A stretch of 44,586 bases of DNA, taken from Actinomycetales bacterium (GTDB lineage: Bacteria; Actinomycetota; Actinomycetes; Actinomycetales; Microbacteriaceae). Of the stretch, positions 26,445-34,659 are shown piece by piece. Where the stretch lies: the NCBI GenBank assembly GCA_015655445.1, contig JAATFA010000083.1:1-44586 (forward strand), read 5' to 3'. Each line of letters begins with the position of its first letter. Position 1 is the stretch's first letter. A program made the position numbers and the translations under genes. The notes beneath the pieces were generated by a model. It ran no database searches and had not been told where the DNA came from. It worked only from the letters and a program-made list of their open reading frames with translations.

Positions 26445-27860
26445 TCACGCCTCCCTGAGGGTCTGGAGGCTCGCCGCGAGGGCCGGCGCGGGCTCGTGCT
26501 CGTGCTCGAGGTTCCGCACGATCGACTCGATCGTGTTCGCGGCCTCCCGCGTGAGGATGCGCTCGATGAGGTCGTGGAACTTCGCCGAGAGGTCCTCGTC
26601 GGTGATGGGGTTCTTCCAGTGCCCGCTGCGGTAGGTCACCGACTCGGTGTACGACTCGCCCGAGGTCGTCGTGAGCGTCACGCGCACGGCGCGCATCTCG
26701 TCCTTGCCGAGCGCATCCAGGTCGGGGGCGACGACGCAGTCGAACCGGCTCGCGAGGTCGAGCACGCGCGGGTCGTCGAGACGTTCGTCCGTGTAGCCGT
26801 CGATGAACGCCGTGCCGTCGATGAGCGTCGTCGCGCCTGTGAAGAACATGTTCATCTGGGCCTGGATCGTCTCGCCGTTGTAGACGTAGGGCCATCCGCA
26901 GTGCACCTTGACCATCTCGGTCGTCTCGACGTGCACGTGCTCGACGTCGTCGGCGGTCACCCCGTGCTTGCGCATGATCGCCCGGAGCGCGTCGACGGTC
27001 GTGTGACTGCTCGCGAGCGAGGAGTACTGCTTGAAGCCGTTGCGCAGGATCTCCCAGTGCTGCCCGAGCCCGTCGACCGCGTAGTCGAGCGCGTACTCCG
27101 ACGCGTAGGTCGAGCAGAAGCCGCCGTAGGGCGCCTCGAGCACGTCGCGAATGCCGGTGAGCCCCTCCCGGGCCGAGAGGGCGGCGATGATCCCGTTCAT
27201 CGCCGCCTTCCCGGAGTGGAAGCGCTTCGCCATGGCGCCGAACTGCGCAGCCATGAGCCCCGCAGCCGACGATCCCGCGAGCGCGATCGCGTGCAGCGTC
27301 TGCTCGGGGTCGAGCCCGAGCAGCTTCGCCGTCGCCGCGGCGGCCGCGAACGTGCTCGTCGGCCCGCACGGGTGGAAGCCCCGGTGGAACATGCTCGGGC
27401 TCACCGTGTTGCCCACGCGCGTGCCGACCTCGTAGCCGGCGACGACGGCCGTGATGATCTGCGTGCCCGTGAAGGGGCCGAACGCCTCCGCGAGCGCGAG
27501 CACCGTCGGGATGACGCCCGCGCCGTAGTGCGACATCGACTGGTCGTGGCAGTCGTCGAGCTCGTACCCCTGGGCCGCCGTGCCGTTGATCATGGCCGCG
27601 CCGAGGTACCCGGCCTTCGCCTCGAGGCCCCATGCCGAGGCGACCTTCGCCTCCCCCCACTGCTCGACGGTGCGCACGACGGCCTCGACCCACGGCGTGC
27701 GCGAGCCGTAGACGCCGCACGCGAGGCTGTCGAGGACGCAGCGCTTCGCCATCTCGACGACCTCGGCGGGAAGGTCCTCATAGCGGAACCCGGCGATGAA
27801 GTCGGCGAGCTCGCGCGTGACCGGGCGGACGTGGACGTCCGTCTCGACTGTCGTGGACAT
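26445..27860 (-). CDS. MmgE/PrpD family protein, copy 2
   Basis: 471 residues. The family core is present: AKRCVLDSLACGVYGSRTPW, GYELDDCHDQSMSHYGAGVIPTV, GYEVGTRVG and the SSHTTVDALRAIMRKHG lid region. It differs clearly from copy 1 (for example YELDDCHDQ versus LEMDDKHGP at the presumed active site), so the two are old paralogues rather than a recent duplication. Its ATG overlaps the TcuA-like stop by one base (TGATG). They may act as a mixed dimer or on successive intermediates. Confidence 0.9.
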   Translation of the reverse strand: MSTTVETDVHVRPVTRELADFIAGFRYEDLPAEVVEMAKRCVLDSLACGVYGSRTPWVEAVVRTVEQWGEAKVASAWGLEAKAGYLGAAMINGTAAQGYELDDCHDQSMSHYGAGVIPTVLALAEAFGPFTGTQIITAVVAGYEVGTRVGNTVSPSMFHRGFHPCGPTSTFAAAAATAKLLGLDPEQTLHAIALAGSSAAGLMAAQFGAMAKRFHSGKAAMNGIIAALSAREGLTGIRDVLEAPYGGFCSTYASEYALDYAVDGLGQHWEILRNGFKQYSSLASSHTTVDALRAIMRKHGVTADDVEHVHVETTEMVKVHCGWPYVYNGETIQAQMNMFFTGATTLIDGTAFIDGYTDERLDDPRVLDLASRFDCVVAPDLDALGKDEMRAVRVTLTTTSGESYTESVTYRSGHWKNPITDEDLSAKFHDLIERILTREAANTIESIVRNLEHEHEPAPALAASLQTLREA

Positions 27861-29398
27861 CAGTGGGAGATCCCTTCGGAGACGAGCGCGGACGAGCCGG
27901 CGAGCGCCGACTCCGCAGCGCTGCCGCCGGCGAGTCGGCCGAAGACGGCGCCGCTCGTGAGCCCGCTCGCGCCTGGATAGTTGTGGTAGAAGATCCCGCC
28001 GACCATCTCGCCGGCGGCGTAGAGGCCCGGGATGACGTTCTGGTTGACGTCCACGACCTGGCCGCGGTCGCTGATGCGCACGCCGCCGAACGTGAACGTG
28101 ATGCCGCACGTGACGGCGTAGGCGGTGAAGGGGGGTGTGTCGAGCTTGACCGCCCAGTTGCTGCGCGGCACCTCCAGTCCGTCCGCGCTGCGCCCGTCCT
28201 TGACGTTCGGGTCGAACGGCACGTCGTCGCGCACCGCCGCGTTGAACTCCTCGATCGTGCGCACGAGCTGCCGCGCGTCCACCTCGTCGCTGAGCTTCTG
28301 GGCGAGGCCCTCGATCGTGTCCGCCGTCACCTTGGTGACGGCCTTCATGCGGTACTCCCCCCGCAACAGGTGCTCGGTCTTGCGGTCGAACAGCTGCCAG
28401 GCCACCTGCCCGGGCTGCTCGAGCACTGCACGCCCGTACTTGGCGTAGGTGTAGTTGCGGAAGTCGGCGCCCTCGTCGATGAACCGCTTGCCTTCGCTGT
28501 TGACGACGATCGCGAACGGGTAGTTGTGCCGCTGGAACTGCGGCGTGAGCGCAAGGTCGCCGAAGTCCGTCGCGTTCCTCTCCCACGCGACCGAGTGGCA
28601 GCCCGACCAGTGCCCGAACGGCTGCGCTCCTGCCTCGAGCGCCATCCGCAGCCCGTCGCCCGTGTTGTAGCGCGTACCGCGCACCTTCGCGAGGTCCCAT
28701 CCGGGCCCGAGGTAGCGCGCGCGCATCTCGGCGTTGGCCTCGAACCCGCCGCACGCGAGCACGACCGACCCCGCCTCGATCGTGCGCGTGACACCGTCGT
28801 GGGTGACCTCGACGCCGTGCACGCCGGCGTCGTCCCGCACGAGTCGGCGCACCCACGCCTCGTAGACGACCACGATGCCACGACGCTCCGCCGCACGGTA
28901 GAGCGCGTCGACGAGCCCGGGTCCCCCGGCGGCGACCGCGACCGTGGCGCCGCCCCAGAACGTGAAGCGGCCGTCCACCTTGTAGGCCTGCCGGCCGAAG
29001 TCCGGCATGAACTTCACGCCCTGGTCGCGCATCCACAGGACCGTCTCGCGGCTCCTCGTCACGAGCGTCTCGCACAGGTCGGGATCCGTGCGGTACTGCG
29101 TGATGCGCCCCATGTCCTCGTAGAAGTCCTCCTCCGTGTAGCTGCCGAAGTCGGACACGCTCACGTCCTCGTCCGTGAGGTCAGGCGCGACCTGTCGGAT
29201 GTCGTCCGCGCCGTCGTAGACGAAGCGCATGAGCCCGTCGGTGTACGCGCTGTTGCCGCCCCGCTGCTCGCGCGGGGCGCGTTCGAGGACCACGACGCGC
29301 GCGCCGCGGTCGGCGGCGCTCAATGCGGCGCACAGGGCGGCGTTGCCGCCGCCGACCACGATGACGTCGTAACGGCCGTCGGCCATCGACTCGTCCAT
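27860..29398 (-). CDS. TcuA-like FAD-dependent dehydrogenase (tricarballylate dehydrogenase family)
   Basis: 512 residues from ATG 29398, which has GGAGGT nine bases ahead. The dinucleotide-binding start VIVVGGGNAALCAALSAADR followed by ERAPREQRGGNSAYT matches TcuA, which oxidises tricarballylate to cis-aconitate. The substrate-domain RGTRYNTGDGLRMALEAGAQ and the C-terminal GLYAAGEMVGGIFYHNYPG are as in the wider flavocytochrome-c/fumarate-reductase family. No haem or iron-sulfur motif, so electrons must leave by a partner, perhaps EtfAB and the cytochrome b of the same operon. It is divergent from a LysR gene, as tcuA is from tcuR. The natural substrate could be another saturated polycarboxylate. 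Confidence 0.88.
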   Translation of the reverse strand: MDESMADGRYDVIVVGGGNAALCAALSAADRGARVVVLERAPREQRGGNSAYTDGLMRFVYDGADDIRQVAPDLTDEDVSVSDFGSYTEEDFYEDMGRITQYRTDPDLCETLVTRSRETVLWMRDQGVKFMPDFGRQAYKVDGRFTFWGGATVAVAAGGPGLVDALYRAAERRGIVVVYEAWVRRLVRDDAGVHGVEVTHDGVTRTIEAGSVVLACGGFEANAEMRARYLGPGWDLAKVRGTRYNTGDGLRMALEAGAQPFGHWSGCHSVAWERNATDFGDLALTPQFQRHNYPFAIVVNSEGKRFIDEGADFRNYTYAKYGRAVLEQPGQVAWQLFDRKTEHLLRGEYRMKAVTKVTADTIEGLAQKLSDEVDARQLVRTIEEFNAAVRDDVPFDPNVKDGRSADGLEVPRSNWAVKLDTPPFTAYAVTCGITFTFGGVRISDRGQVVDVNQNVIPGLYAAGEMVGGIFYHNYPGASGLTSGAVFGRLAGGSAAESALAGSSALVSEGISH

Positions 29399-29580
29399 TC
29401 AGCGACCTCCACAGACCCGGCGGCGACTCGGACGAGAGCCTCCTGCCCGTCCCGCCGTCGCCCTCCTCACCGTAATCGAGAACTGAATAGTCGATTAGAC
29501 TCTGATGCTATGGCGCTATACTGGTACCGCATACAGTCCTCGCTCGCCCCGTGTCGCGCGAGCCGGGCACGGGGCCGGAG
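29399..29580. promoter_or_regulatory. Divergent control region between TcuA-like gene and LysR gene
   Basis: It holds the LysR-direction -10 candidate TATACT (29517-29522). For the other strand GATTAC is a possible -10 near 29471-29476. Between them ctgaatagtcgattag (29483-29498) is an AT-rich, imperfectly symmetric site of LysR-box size and carries the GAATAG hexamer also found three times at 20131-20172. Confidence 0.5.
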
Positions 29581-30561
29581 ATGAAGCTTCAACAGCTCGA
29601 GTATGTGCTCGAGATCGTGCGGCAGGGCTTCCACATCTCGGGTGCTGCGAGCAGCCTCTACACCTCGCAGCCAAGCGTGAGCCGCCAGCTGCAGCAGTTC
29701 GAGGAAGAGCTCGGGTTCGCGATCTTCGAGCGCTCGCGCAACCACATCGAGGGGCTCACGCCGGCGGGCGAGATCGTCGTCGAGATCGCGAAGCGCATCA
29801 TGAGCGACGTCGGCGCCCTCGCCTCCCTCAAGGACGACCTGCTCGCGAGCAATCGCGGCACGCTCACGATCGCGACGACGCACACGGTCGCGAACTACGT
29901 CCTCCCCGCGGTCATCCGCTCCTTCATCAAGGCGTATCCCGAGGTGCAGGTCGTGCTCATCCAGAGCGATCCCGAGGGCATCTGCACGCTCGTCGACGAG
30001 GGGACGGCGGACCTCGCGATCGGCACGGACGCCCTCAGCGCGCATCCACGCCTCGTCGAGCTGCCGTGCTTCACGCTCGACCGTGTCGTCGTCGTGCCGG
30101 CGGGGCATCCGCTGCTCGAGAAGGACCCGATCACGCTTGAGGACGTCGCTGAGTACCCGATCATCACCTACGACCGCCACTTCAGCGGCTACTGGAAGGT
30201 GCGCGCGGCGTTCGAGTCCGCGGGGCTCGAGCCCAAGGTCGCCCTGAGCGCGATCGACGCCGGCGTGTGCAAGACCTACGTCTCCGCGGGGCTCGGGATC
30301 GCCGTGCTCACGAGCGTCACCTTCGACGCCGAGCGCGACACGGGCCTGCGGGCGATCCCCGCGAGCCACATCTTCCAGTCCAGCACGACGAGCATCAAGC
30401 TTCGGGCGAACACGTTCCTGCGCCCGTACCTGCTCGACTTCGTGCGCCAGGTCTCCCCGAGGCTCACGCCTGAACTCGTCCGCGAACTCGTGCACCGCGG
30501 ACCCGAGGCGAGCGAGCGGGCCGCGACCTTGCCCGCCCAACAGACCGCACGCCGGCGGTGA
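29581..30561 (+). CDS. LysR family transcriptional regulator (CysB-like)
   Basis: 326 residues if ATG 29581 is used; this start is chosen because relatives begin MKLQQLxYxLEI. The winged helix-turn-helix is GAASSLYTSQPSVSRQLQQF (about 22-41), followed by the usual linker helix and a two-lobed effector domain (TIATTHTVANYVLPAVIRSF and later ITYDRHFSGYWKV). CysB-like members sense small sulfur or carboxylate ligands. Facing the TcuA-like operon, it is the likely activator of that operon, as TcuR is in Salmonella. It may also act on the repeats ahead of the transporter. Confidence 0.9.
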   Translation: MKLQQLEYVLEIVRQGFHISGAASSLYTSQPSVSRQLQQFEEELGFAIFERSRNHIEGLTPAGEIVVEIAKRIMSDVGALASLKDDLLASNRGTLTIATTHTVANYVLPAVIRSFIKAYPEVQVVLIQSDPEGICTLVDEGTADLAIGTDALSAHPRLVELPCFTLDRVVVVPAGHPLLEKDPITLEDVAEYPIITYDRHFSGYWKVRAAFESAGLEPKVALSAIDAGVCKTYVSAGLGIAVLTSVTFDAERDTGLRAIPASHIFQSSTTSIKLRANTFLRPYLLDFVRQVSPRLTPELVRELVHRGPEASERAATLPAQQTARRR

Positions 30562-30659
30562 CCCCGGGAGCGGGCGTCCGCGGGGCGTGCCCACGGCGGC
30601 GCGAGCGGGCGGCGGGCCAGGACGCCGCGCATCAGCGAGCGCGAGCCGTCGAGAGCCGC

Positions 30660-31379
30660 CTACGCGGTCGAGGTCGAGTCGGCGCGCGCGAGAGACGCGC
30701 CCTCGTCGCCCCCGACGACCGTGAGGCCCCGCAGGCGCAGCGGGCGCAGCTGCGTGGTCAGCCGCGCGACGAGCCGCTCGTTCGTGGAGCGGATGTGCTC
30801 GGCCGCGAGCGCGGCCGCGCGGTCCGCGTCCCGCGCCCGCATCGCCTCCACGATCGCGCGGTGCTCGGACCACGCGGCCTCGCGAGCCTCCGGCGTGCGC
30901 ACCTCGAGCCAGCGCGTGCGCGCGAGGCGCACGAGCGAGGAGCGCACCGACTCCACGAGAAAGGGGTTGCCGGCGAGCGCGACGAGCTCGACGTGGAAGT
31001 CGCTGCCCGACCGCACGCCCTCGTCCTCGCTCCCCGCCGGGCGCAGTGCCTCCAGGAGCTCGGCGAGGCCGGCGAGGTCCGCGTCCGACGCGCGCGCGAC
31101 GGCGAGGCGCACGGCGGCCGCCTCGATCGTCTCGCGGTACTCGGCAACCGCCTCGATCTCGGCGACGTCGATCGGCGAGACGACCCAGCTCCGGCCCTCG
31201 CGCTGCACGAGCCCGTCTGCCTCGAGGCGCATGAGCGCCGCGTGCGCGGGCGTGCGCGAGGCGCCGAATCGGGCTTCGAGCCCGCGCTCCGAGAGGCGCT
31301 CGCCCGGCGAGATCTCCAGGCTCAGGATCGCCTCGCGCACGTGCTCGTAGAGGCGGGCGCTCTGCGTCACTGCGGCCAT
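30660..31379 (-). CDS. GntR family regulator, FadR/FCD type
   Basis: 239 residues. The N-terminal winged helix has RLYEHVREAILSLEISPGERLSE and the recognition region ARFGASRTPAHAALMRLEADG. The C-terminal FCD domain carries typical metal or ligand histidines (SDFHVELVALAGNP, WSEHRAIVEAM, AAEHIRSTNE). FCD regulators often sense pathway carboxylates. It sits at the island edge, convergent with the LysR gene, with a near-perfect palindrome 26 bp before its ATG, so self-control is likely. The 98 bp to the LysR end hold only GC-rich sequence. Confidence 0.9.
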   Translation of the reverse strand: MAAVTQSARLYEHVREAILSLEISPGERLSERGLEARFGASRTPAHAALMRLEADGLVQREGRSWVVSPIDVAEIEAVAEYRETIEAAAVRLAVARASDADLAGLAELLEALRPAGSEDEGVRSGSDFHVELVALAGNPFLVESVRSSLVRLARTRWLEVRTPEAREAAWSEHRAIVEAMRARDADRAAALAAEHIRSTNERLVARLTTQLRPLRLRGLTVVGGDEGASLARADSTSTA

Positions 31380-31404
31380 GCGTTCTCCTCGCTCCGACGG
31401 CGTG

Positions 31405-31421
31405 CCAGTATGGCATACCGG
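31405..31421. promoter_or_regulatory. GntR-type operator palindrome
   Basis: ccagtatggcataccgg: arms ccagtatg and cataccgg match at seven of eight positions round one central base, with a perfect inner gtatggcatac core. It overlaps the minus-strand -10-like CATACT (31412-31407), giving a simple self-repression layout. FadR-type sites (TnGTnnnACnA style) resemble it. Confidence 0.6.
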
Positions 31422-31497
31422 CGGCGCAAGTCACAGCCCCTCCACGGTGCGTCGCCCTAACCCGGCGGCCGGCGACGCGCGCCTCCCGCCGTCGCGG

Positions 31498-32013
31498 TCA
31501 GGAGGCCGCGGGCTCGGCGGGCGTGGTGCGCTCGGCGATCCACTCCTGGATGGTCTGCACGATCTCGGGCGCGTCGGGCCGCGTCGTCGGGCGGAAGCGC
31601 TTGACGCGCCCGTCGGGGTTGACGAGGAACTTCTCGAAGTTCCACGTGATCCGTCCGGCCTTCCCGTTCGCGTCGGGCGTCTTCGTGAGCTCCTGATAGA
31701 GCGGGTGGGCGTTGCGGCCGTTGACCTTGACCTTCTCGGCCATCGGGAACGTCACGCCCCACGTGGCGGAGCAGTACTCGGCGATCGCGTCGGAGCTGCC
31801 GAGCTCCTGCAGGAACTGGTTGCTCGGGAAGCCCACGACCGTGAACCCCGCGTCGCCGTAGGTGCGCTGCAGCTGTTCGAGCTGCTCGTACTGCGGCGCG
31901 AGCCCGCAGCGGGAGGCGACGTTGACGACGAGCGCCACCTTGCCTCCCGTCAGCGCGCCGAACGTGGTGCGCTCCCCGCGGAGGGTCGTGACCTCGATGC
32001 CGTTCAGTTCCAT
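31498..32013 (-). CDS. Glutathione peroxidase family thiol peroxidase
   Basis: 171 residues. Peroxidatic Cys36 (NVASRCGLAPQY), Gln66 (GFPSNQF) and Trp124 (ITWNFEKFL) form the family active site. Cys81 (AEYCSATWGVTFP) stands where the resolving cysteine of thioredoxin-dependent members lies, so the enzyme probably uses thioredoxin rather than glutathione to reduce organic hydroperoxides. It lies 34 bp after the OhrR-like gene on the same strand with GGAGAG before its ATG, making an organic-peroxide response operon. Confidence 0.93.
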   Translation of the reverse strand: MELNGIEVTTLRGERTTFGALTGGKVALVVNVASRCGLAPQYEQLEQLQRTYGDAGFTVVGFPSNQFLQELGSSDAIAEYCSATWGVTFPMAEKVKVNGRNAHPLYQELTKTPDANGKAGRITWNFEKFLVNPDGRVKRFRPTTRPDAPEIVQTIQEWIAERTTPAEPAAS

Positions 32014-32047
32014 GGTGTCTCTCCGTTCGTCGTCATCGCGCCGCGCG

Positions 32048-32521
32048 TCATACGGAGGCCGCGGCCTGGTTCTGGGGGCGCGGGAAGGCGGCGATCGTCT
32101 CCCGCAGCTCATGCAGTCGCGTCACGAGGTCGTGCGCCTGATCGCGGTCGAGCGCGATCGCGCGGGTGAGGCAGTCCTCGAGCCATCCGAGCTGCCCCGC
32201 GATCTCCCGCCCACGCTCCGTCGAGGTGACGCGCACGCGCCGGCGGTCGGAGGGATCCGTCTCGCGCTCGACGAGTCCCGCCGCCTGCAAGCGGTTGAGG
32301 AGTCCCGCGACGCTGCTGGAGTCGAGCATGAGCGCCTCCGCGATGCGTCCGGGAGTCGTCTCGCCCTCCTCCCACAGCAGCCCGAGCACCATGACCTGCT
32401 GGTAGCTCAGCCCCCACGGCGCGAGCAGGTCGCGATAGAGCTGCACGGTCGCGTTCGTCGCCGAGTACAGCGCGAGACACACCGCCTCGTGCAGCCGGCT
32501 GGCCGCTCGCTCCTCGTCCAC
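32048..32521 (-). CDS. ohrR: OhrR-like organic-peroxide sensing MarR regulator
   Basis: 157 residues from GTG 32521. HEAVCLALYSATNATVQLY puts a cysteine at residue 15, the same position as the redox-sensing Cys15 of Bacillus OhrR. The winged helix has TTPGRIAEALMLDSSSVAGL followed by the wing DPSDRRRVRVT. Peroxide oxidation of the cysteine should release it from DNA. A possible promoter is TTGCAT - 17 bp - AAGACT on the minus strand just upstream, with the start codon close after it. No ohr gene follows; the partner is a glutathione-peroxidase-type enzyme. An in-frame start further upstream at 32572 would place the cysteine wrongly. Confidence 0.88.
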   Translation of the reverse strand: MDEERAASRLHEAVCLALYSATNATVQLYRDLLAPWGLSYQQVMVLGLLWEEGETTPGRIAEALMLDSSSVAGLLNRLQAAGLVERETDPSDRRRVRVTSTERGREIAGQLGWLEDCLTRAIALDRDQAHDLVTRLHELRETIAAFPRPQNQAAASV

Positions 32522-32572
32522 ATGCTTAGTCTTGTACGCAAGAAACTGGCATGCAAGGTTTCCGCAGCGCAC

Positions 32573-33038
32573 TCTCAGCGCCCGTCCTCGGCGCGTGCGC
32601 CGGGCGGCGTGGCGGACCTGCGACCGCCGCGAGCAGCGCCGCGGGTGGGATGAAGGGCCGCCTCTGGCGCTTCCGCGCCCGCTCGCCGAGATGGTCGTCG
32701 ACCGGGTCGTGGAGCGCGTCGCAGTCCAGGGTCATCCAGCCGACCACCGTATGGTGCAGGGGTTTGCGGGCCGACCGGACTCGCGAGGCGAACCGCGCAT
32801 CGGGCTCGCGACCGCGCGCGCCCTCGCGGCCGCCGGCTCAACCGTCCCCCTCGGAGCGCGGGACGCGTGTCGCGGCACCGCGTCGGCGCAGGCGCTCGCG
32901 GCGGACGGCCTCGACGCCCGCTTTGTCCAGGTGGACGTGACGGGGTGAAACCTCGCGTTCGTCGACCAGGTGAGCTGTGGGGCGCCGCTCGGCTAGGACC
33001 CTGTGACCGGCCGGTCGTGACGCGGCGTGCCCTCCGGC
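32573..33038 (+). pseudogene. Gene-poor stretch with a short-chain dehydrogenase remnant
   Basis: Only 32790-32948 is recognisable. Its plus-strand reading RIGLATARALAAAGSTV, then RFVQVDVTG and stop, matches the first 60 residues of SDR enzymes (after the TGxxxGIG loop, up to the acidic VDVTD motif). The glycine loop is degraded, no start codon fits, and the catalytic half is missing. The rest of the stretch shows no feature I can support. Confidence 0.5.
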
Positions 33039-34091
33039 TCAACGCTCGCCCGGCCCTGACGCGGCGCCACGGTCGCCGTCGGCGGCGCCGATCATCCGCG
33101 CGGCCACCCTCCTCACGAGGTGCCGGAGCTCGAGGGGCTCGTCGATGAGCACGTCGCGGTCGAGGGCCGCGATGACTCCCGGCATCCACTCCAGGCTGTC
33201 GGCGCGGATCTCCGCACGCCACCACTGCTCCACCGGCTCCGCGTGCTCCGCCGGCTCCGCGTGCTCCGCGTCGCCGCCCGACTCGCGAGCGGCGACGTCG
33301 ACGGGCCGCAGACGAGCCACGCTCGCCGGCAGGTGGGCCCGGATGCGCTCCTCGCTCGCCCGGATGCGCAGCACGACATGCCACCGATAGTCGGCGTCGG
33401 CGAAGCGATCGAGCAGCGTGCCCGGCACGTCCAGGTCCCGCGGAGGCTCGAAGGAGCCGGCAAGCGGTCGCGCGGTTCGGATGCGGTCCACCCGCAGCGT
33501 CCGCTCCTGCCGCTTCGTCGTGTCGAACGCGACCAGATACCACCGCCCGCCGTGCGCCGCGAGACCGTAGGGGTGGAGGACGCGTCGCGACGACGCGCCC
33601 ACGCCGTCGACGTAGCGCACCTCGAGCGGGCGCCTGCCGTTCACGGCCTCGGCCACGGCGAGCATGACCGCCGGGTCGGGGCGAGCGTCCCCCGCCTGCA
33701 CGGGCGGCGCACCCATCGCGCCGAGCAGATCGTCCATCCGGGCCGCGTCCGCCGCCGGGAGGGCCCGCTTCACCTTCGCCATCGCCGTCTGCGCCGCGAG
33801 CACCGGCTCGCGGGCCGACGCGTGCGCGTGGGCGAGGCCGAGGAAGACGGCGACGACCTCCTCCTTCGTGAACATGAGCGGCAGCACGCGGTGTCCCGGC
33901 GCGAGCCGATAGCCGCCGTAGCGCCCCCGCACGGTCACGACGGGGACGCCCAGCTCCGCGAGGCGAGCGACGTCTCTGCGCACCGTCCTCCCGTCGACGC
34001 CGAGCCGTTCCGCGAGGTCCGCGACCGTGAGCAGCTGCGCTGACTGCAGCAGTTCGAGCAGCTGCAGCGCTCGCGCGGTCGTGTCGGCCAT
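33039..34091 (-). CDS. WYL-domain transcriptional regulator (HTH_11 plus WYL)
   Basis: 350 residues from ATG 34091. The N-terminal HTH is LLTVADLAERLGVDGRTVRR with the wing VPVVTVRGRYGGYRLAPG. The middle WYL domain has VLHPYGLAAHGGRWYLVAFD, and a WCX-like C-terminal part follows. An 18-bp perfect tandem repeat (33233-33268) encodes the EHAEPA insertion in the C-terminal part. WYL domains sense nucleic acids or small ligands. It is divergent from a VOC-family gene with a palindrome between them, so it probably controls that gene and itself. Confidence 0.9.
   Translation of the reverse strand: MADTTARALQLLELLQSAQLLTVADLAERLGVDGRTVRRDVARLAELGVPVVTVRGRYGGYRLAPGHRVLPLMFTKEEVVAVFLGLAHAHASAREPVLAAQTAMAKVKRALPAADAARMDDLLGAMGAPPVQAGDARPDPAVMLAVAEAVNGRRPLEVRYVDGVGASSRRVLHPYGLAAHGGRWYLVAFDTTKRQERTLRVDRIRTARPLAGSFEPPRDLDVPGTLLDRFADADYRWHVVLRIRASEERIRAHLPASVARLRPVDVAARESGGDAEHAEPAEHAEPVEQWWRAEIRADSLEWMPGVIAALDRDVLIDEPLELRHLVRRVAARMIGAADGDRGAASGPGER
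33233..33268. repeat. 18-bp tandem repeat within the WYL gene
   Basis: Two perfect copies of ccggctccgcgtgctccg, in frame, add six residues per copy to an acidic Ala/Glu/His/Pro loop. Copy number may vary between strains. Confidence 0.75.
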
Positions 34092-34110
34092 GCGTTCGAT
34101 CGTCGCACGT

Positions 34111-34135
34111 ATACCGGTCAGTTTCCGCCCGGTAT
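34111..34135. promoter_or_regulatory. Inverted repeat in WYL/VOC divergent region
   Basis: ataccgg (34111-34117) and ccggtat (34129-34135) are perfect complements 11 bp apart, 20 bp ahead of the WYL start and 64 bp ahead of the VOC start. Good candidate for the WYL operator. Confidence 0.55.
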
Positions 34136-34198
34136 CGGCCGTACCGTGAAGACGATGGCCGCCGTCGGCGACCACGTCCATCCTCAGAGGAGACCACC

Positions 34199-34603
34199 AT
34201 GCGCCTCGCGGCCACCCGCATCTTCACCGACGACGTCGACGCGCTCGTCGCCTTCTACGAGGCCGCGACCGGGCTCAGCGCGACCAGGCTCCATCCGCTG
34301 TTCGCCGAGCTCCGCACGTCATCCGGCACCCTCGCCATCGCCAGCACCGCGACCGTCCCGCTGCTCGGCGACCATGTAGCCGAGGCCCGGGCCAATCGCA
34401 GCATCGCCCTGGACTTCCTCGTCGACGACGTCGACGCGACATATGCGCGGCTGCGCAGCACCGAGATCGCTCTCGTCGCCGAGCCCGCCGACATGCCCTG
34501 GGGAAACCGCTCCCTCCTCGTGCGGGACCCGGACGGCAGCCTGATCAACTTCTTCGCCCCCGCGCGCGAGGACTCGCGGGCGGGGTTCGCCGACCCTCGG
34601 TGA
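34199..34603 (+). CDS. VOC family protein (glyoxalase/bleomycin-resistance fold)
   Basis: 134 residues with two beta-alpha-beta-beta-beta modules: ATRIFTDDVDALVAFYEAAT opens the first and LDFLVDDVDATYARL the second. The C-terminal GNRSLLVRDPDGSLINFF is a family hallmark. A clear AGGAG lies ten bases before the ATG. These proteins bind metals or hydrophobic toxins, or act as lyases or isomerases; the reaction here is unknown. The divergent WYL regulator suggests a stress- or drug-linked role. Confidence 0.88.
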   Translation: MRLAATRIFTDDVDALVAFYEAATGLSATRLHPLFAELRTSSGTLAIASTATVPLLGDHVAEARANRSIALDFLVDDVDATYARLRSTEIALVAEPADMPWGNRSLLVRDPDGSLINFFAPAREDSRAGFADPR

Positions 34604-34659
34604 GACCGGCACAGCCCACGCCGGCGGCCGCCGCAGCCCAGCACGGACGCGGCGACGCC

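Noticed and set aside
25005-27980. Plus-strand open frame of nearly 1000 codons over the PrpD genes
   Set aside because: Shadow of two clear MmgE/PrpD genes; no family features of its own.
32526-32747. Minus-strand 73-codon frame beginning MVGWMTLDCDALHDPVDD
   Set aside because: The opening residues look protein-like, but the rest turns Arg/Pro-rich and no start signal or family is visible.
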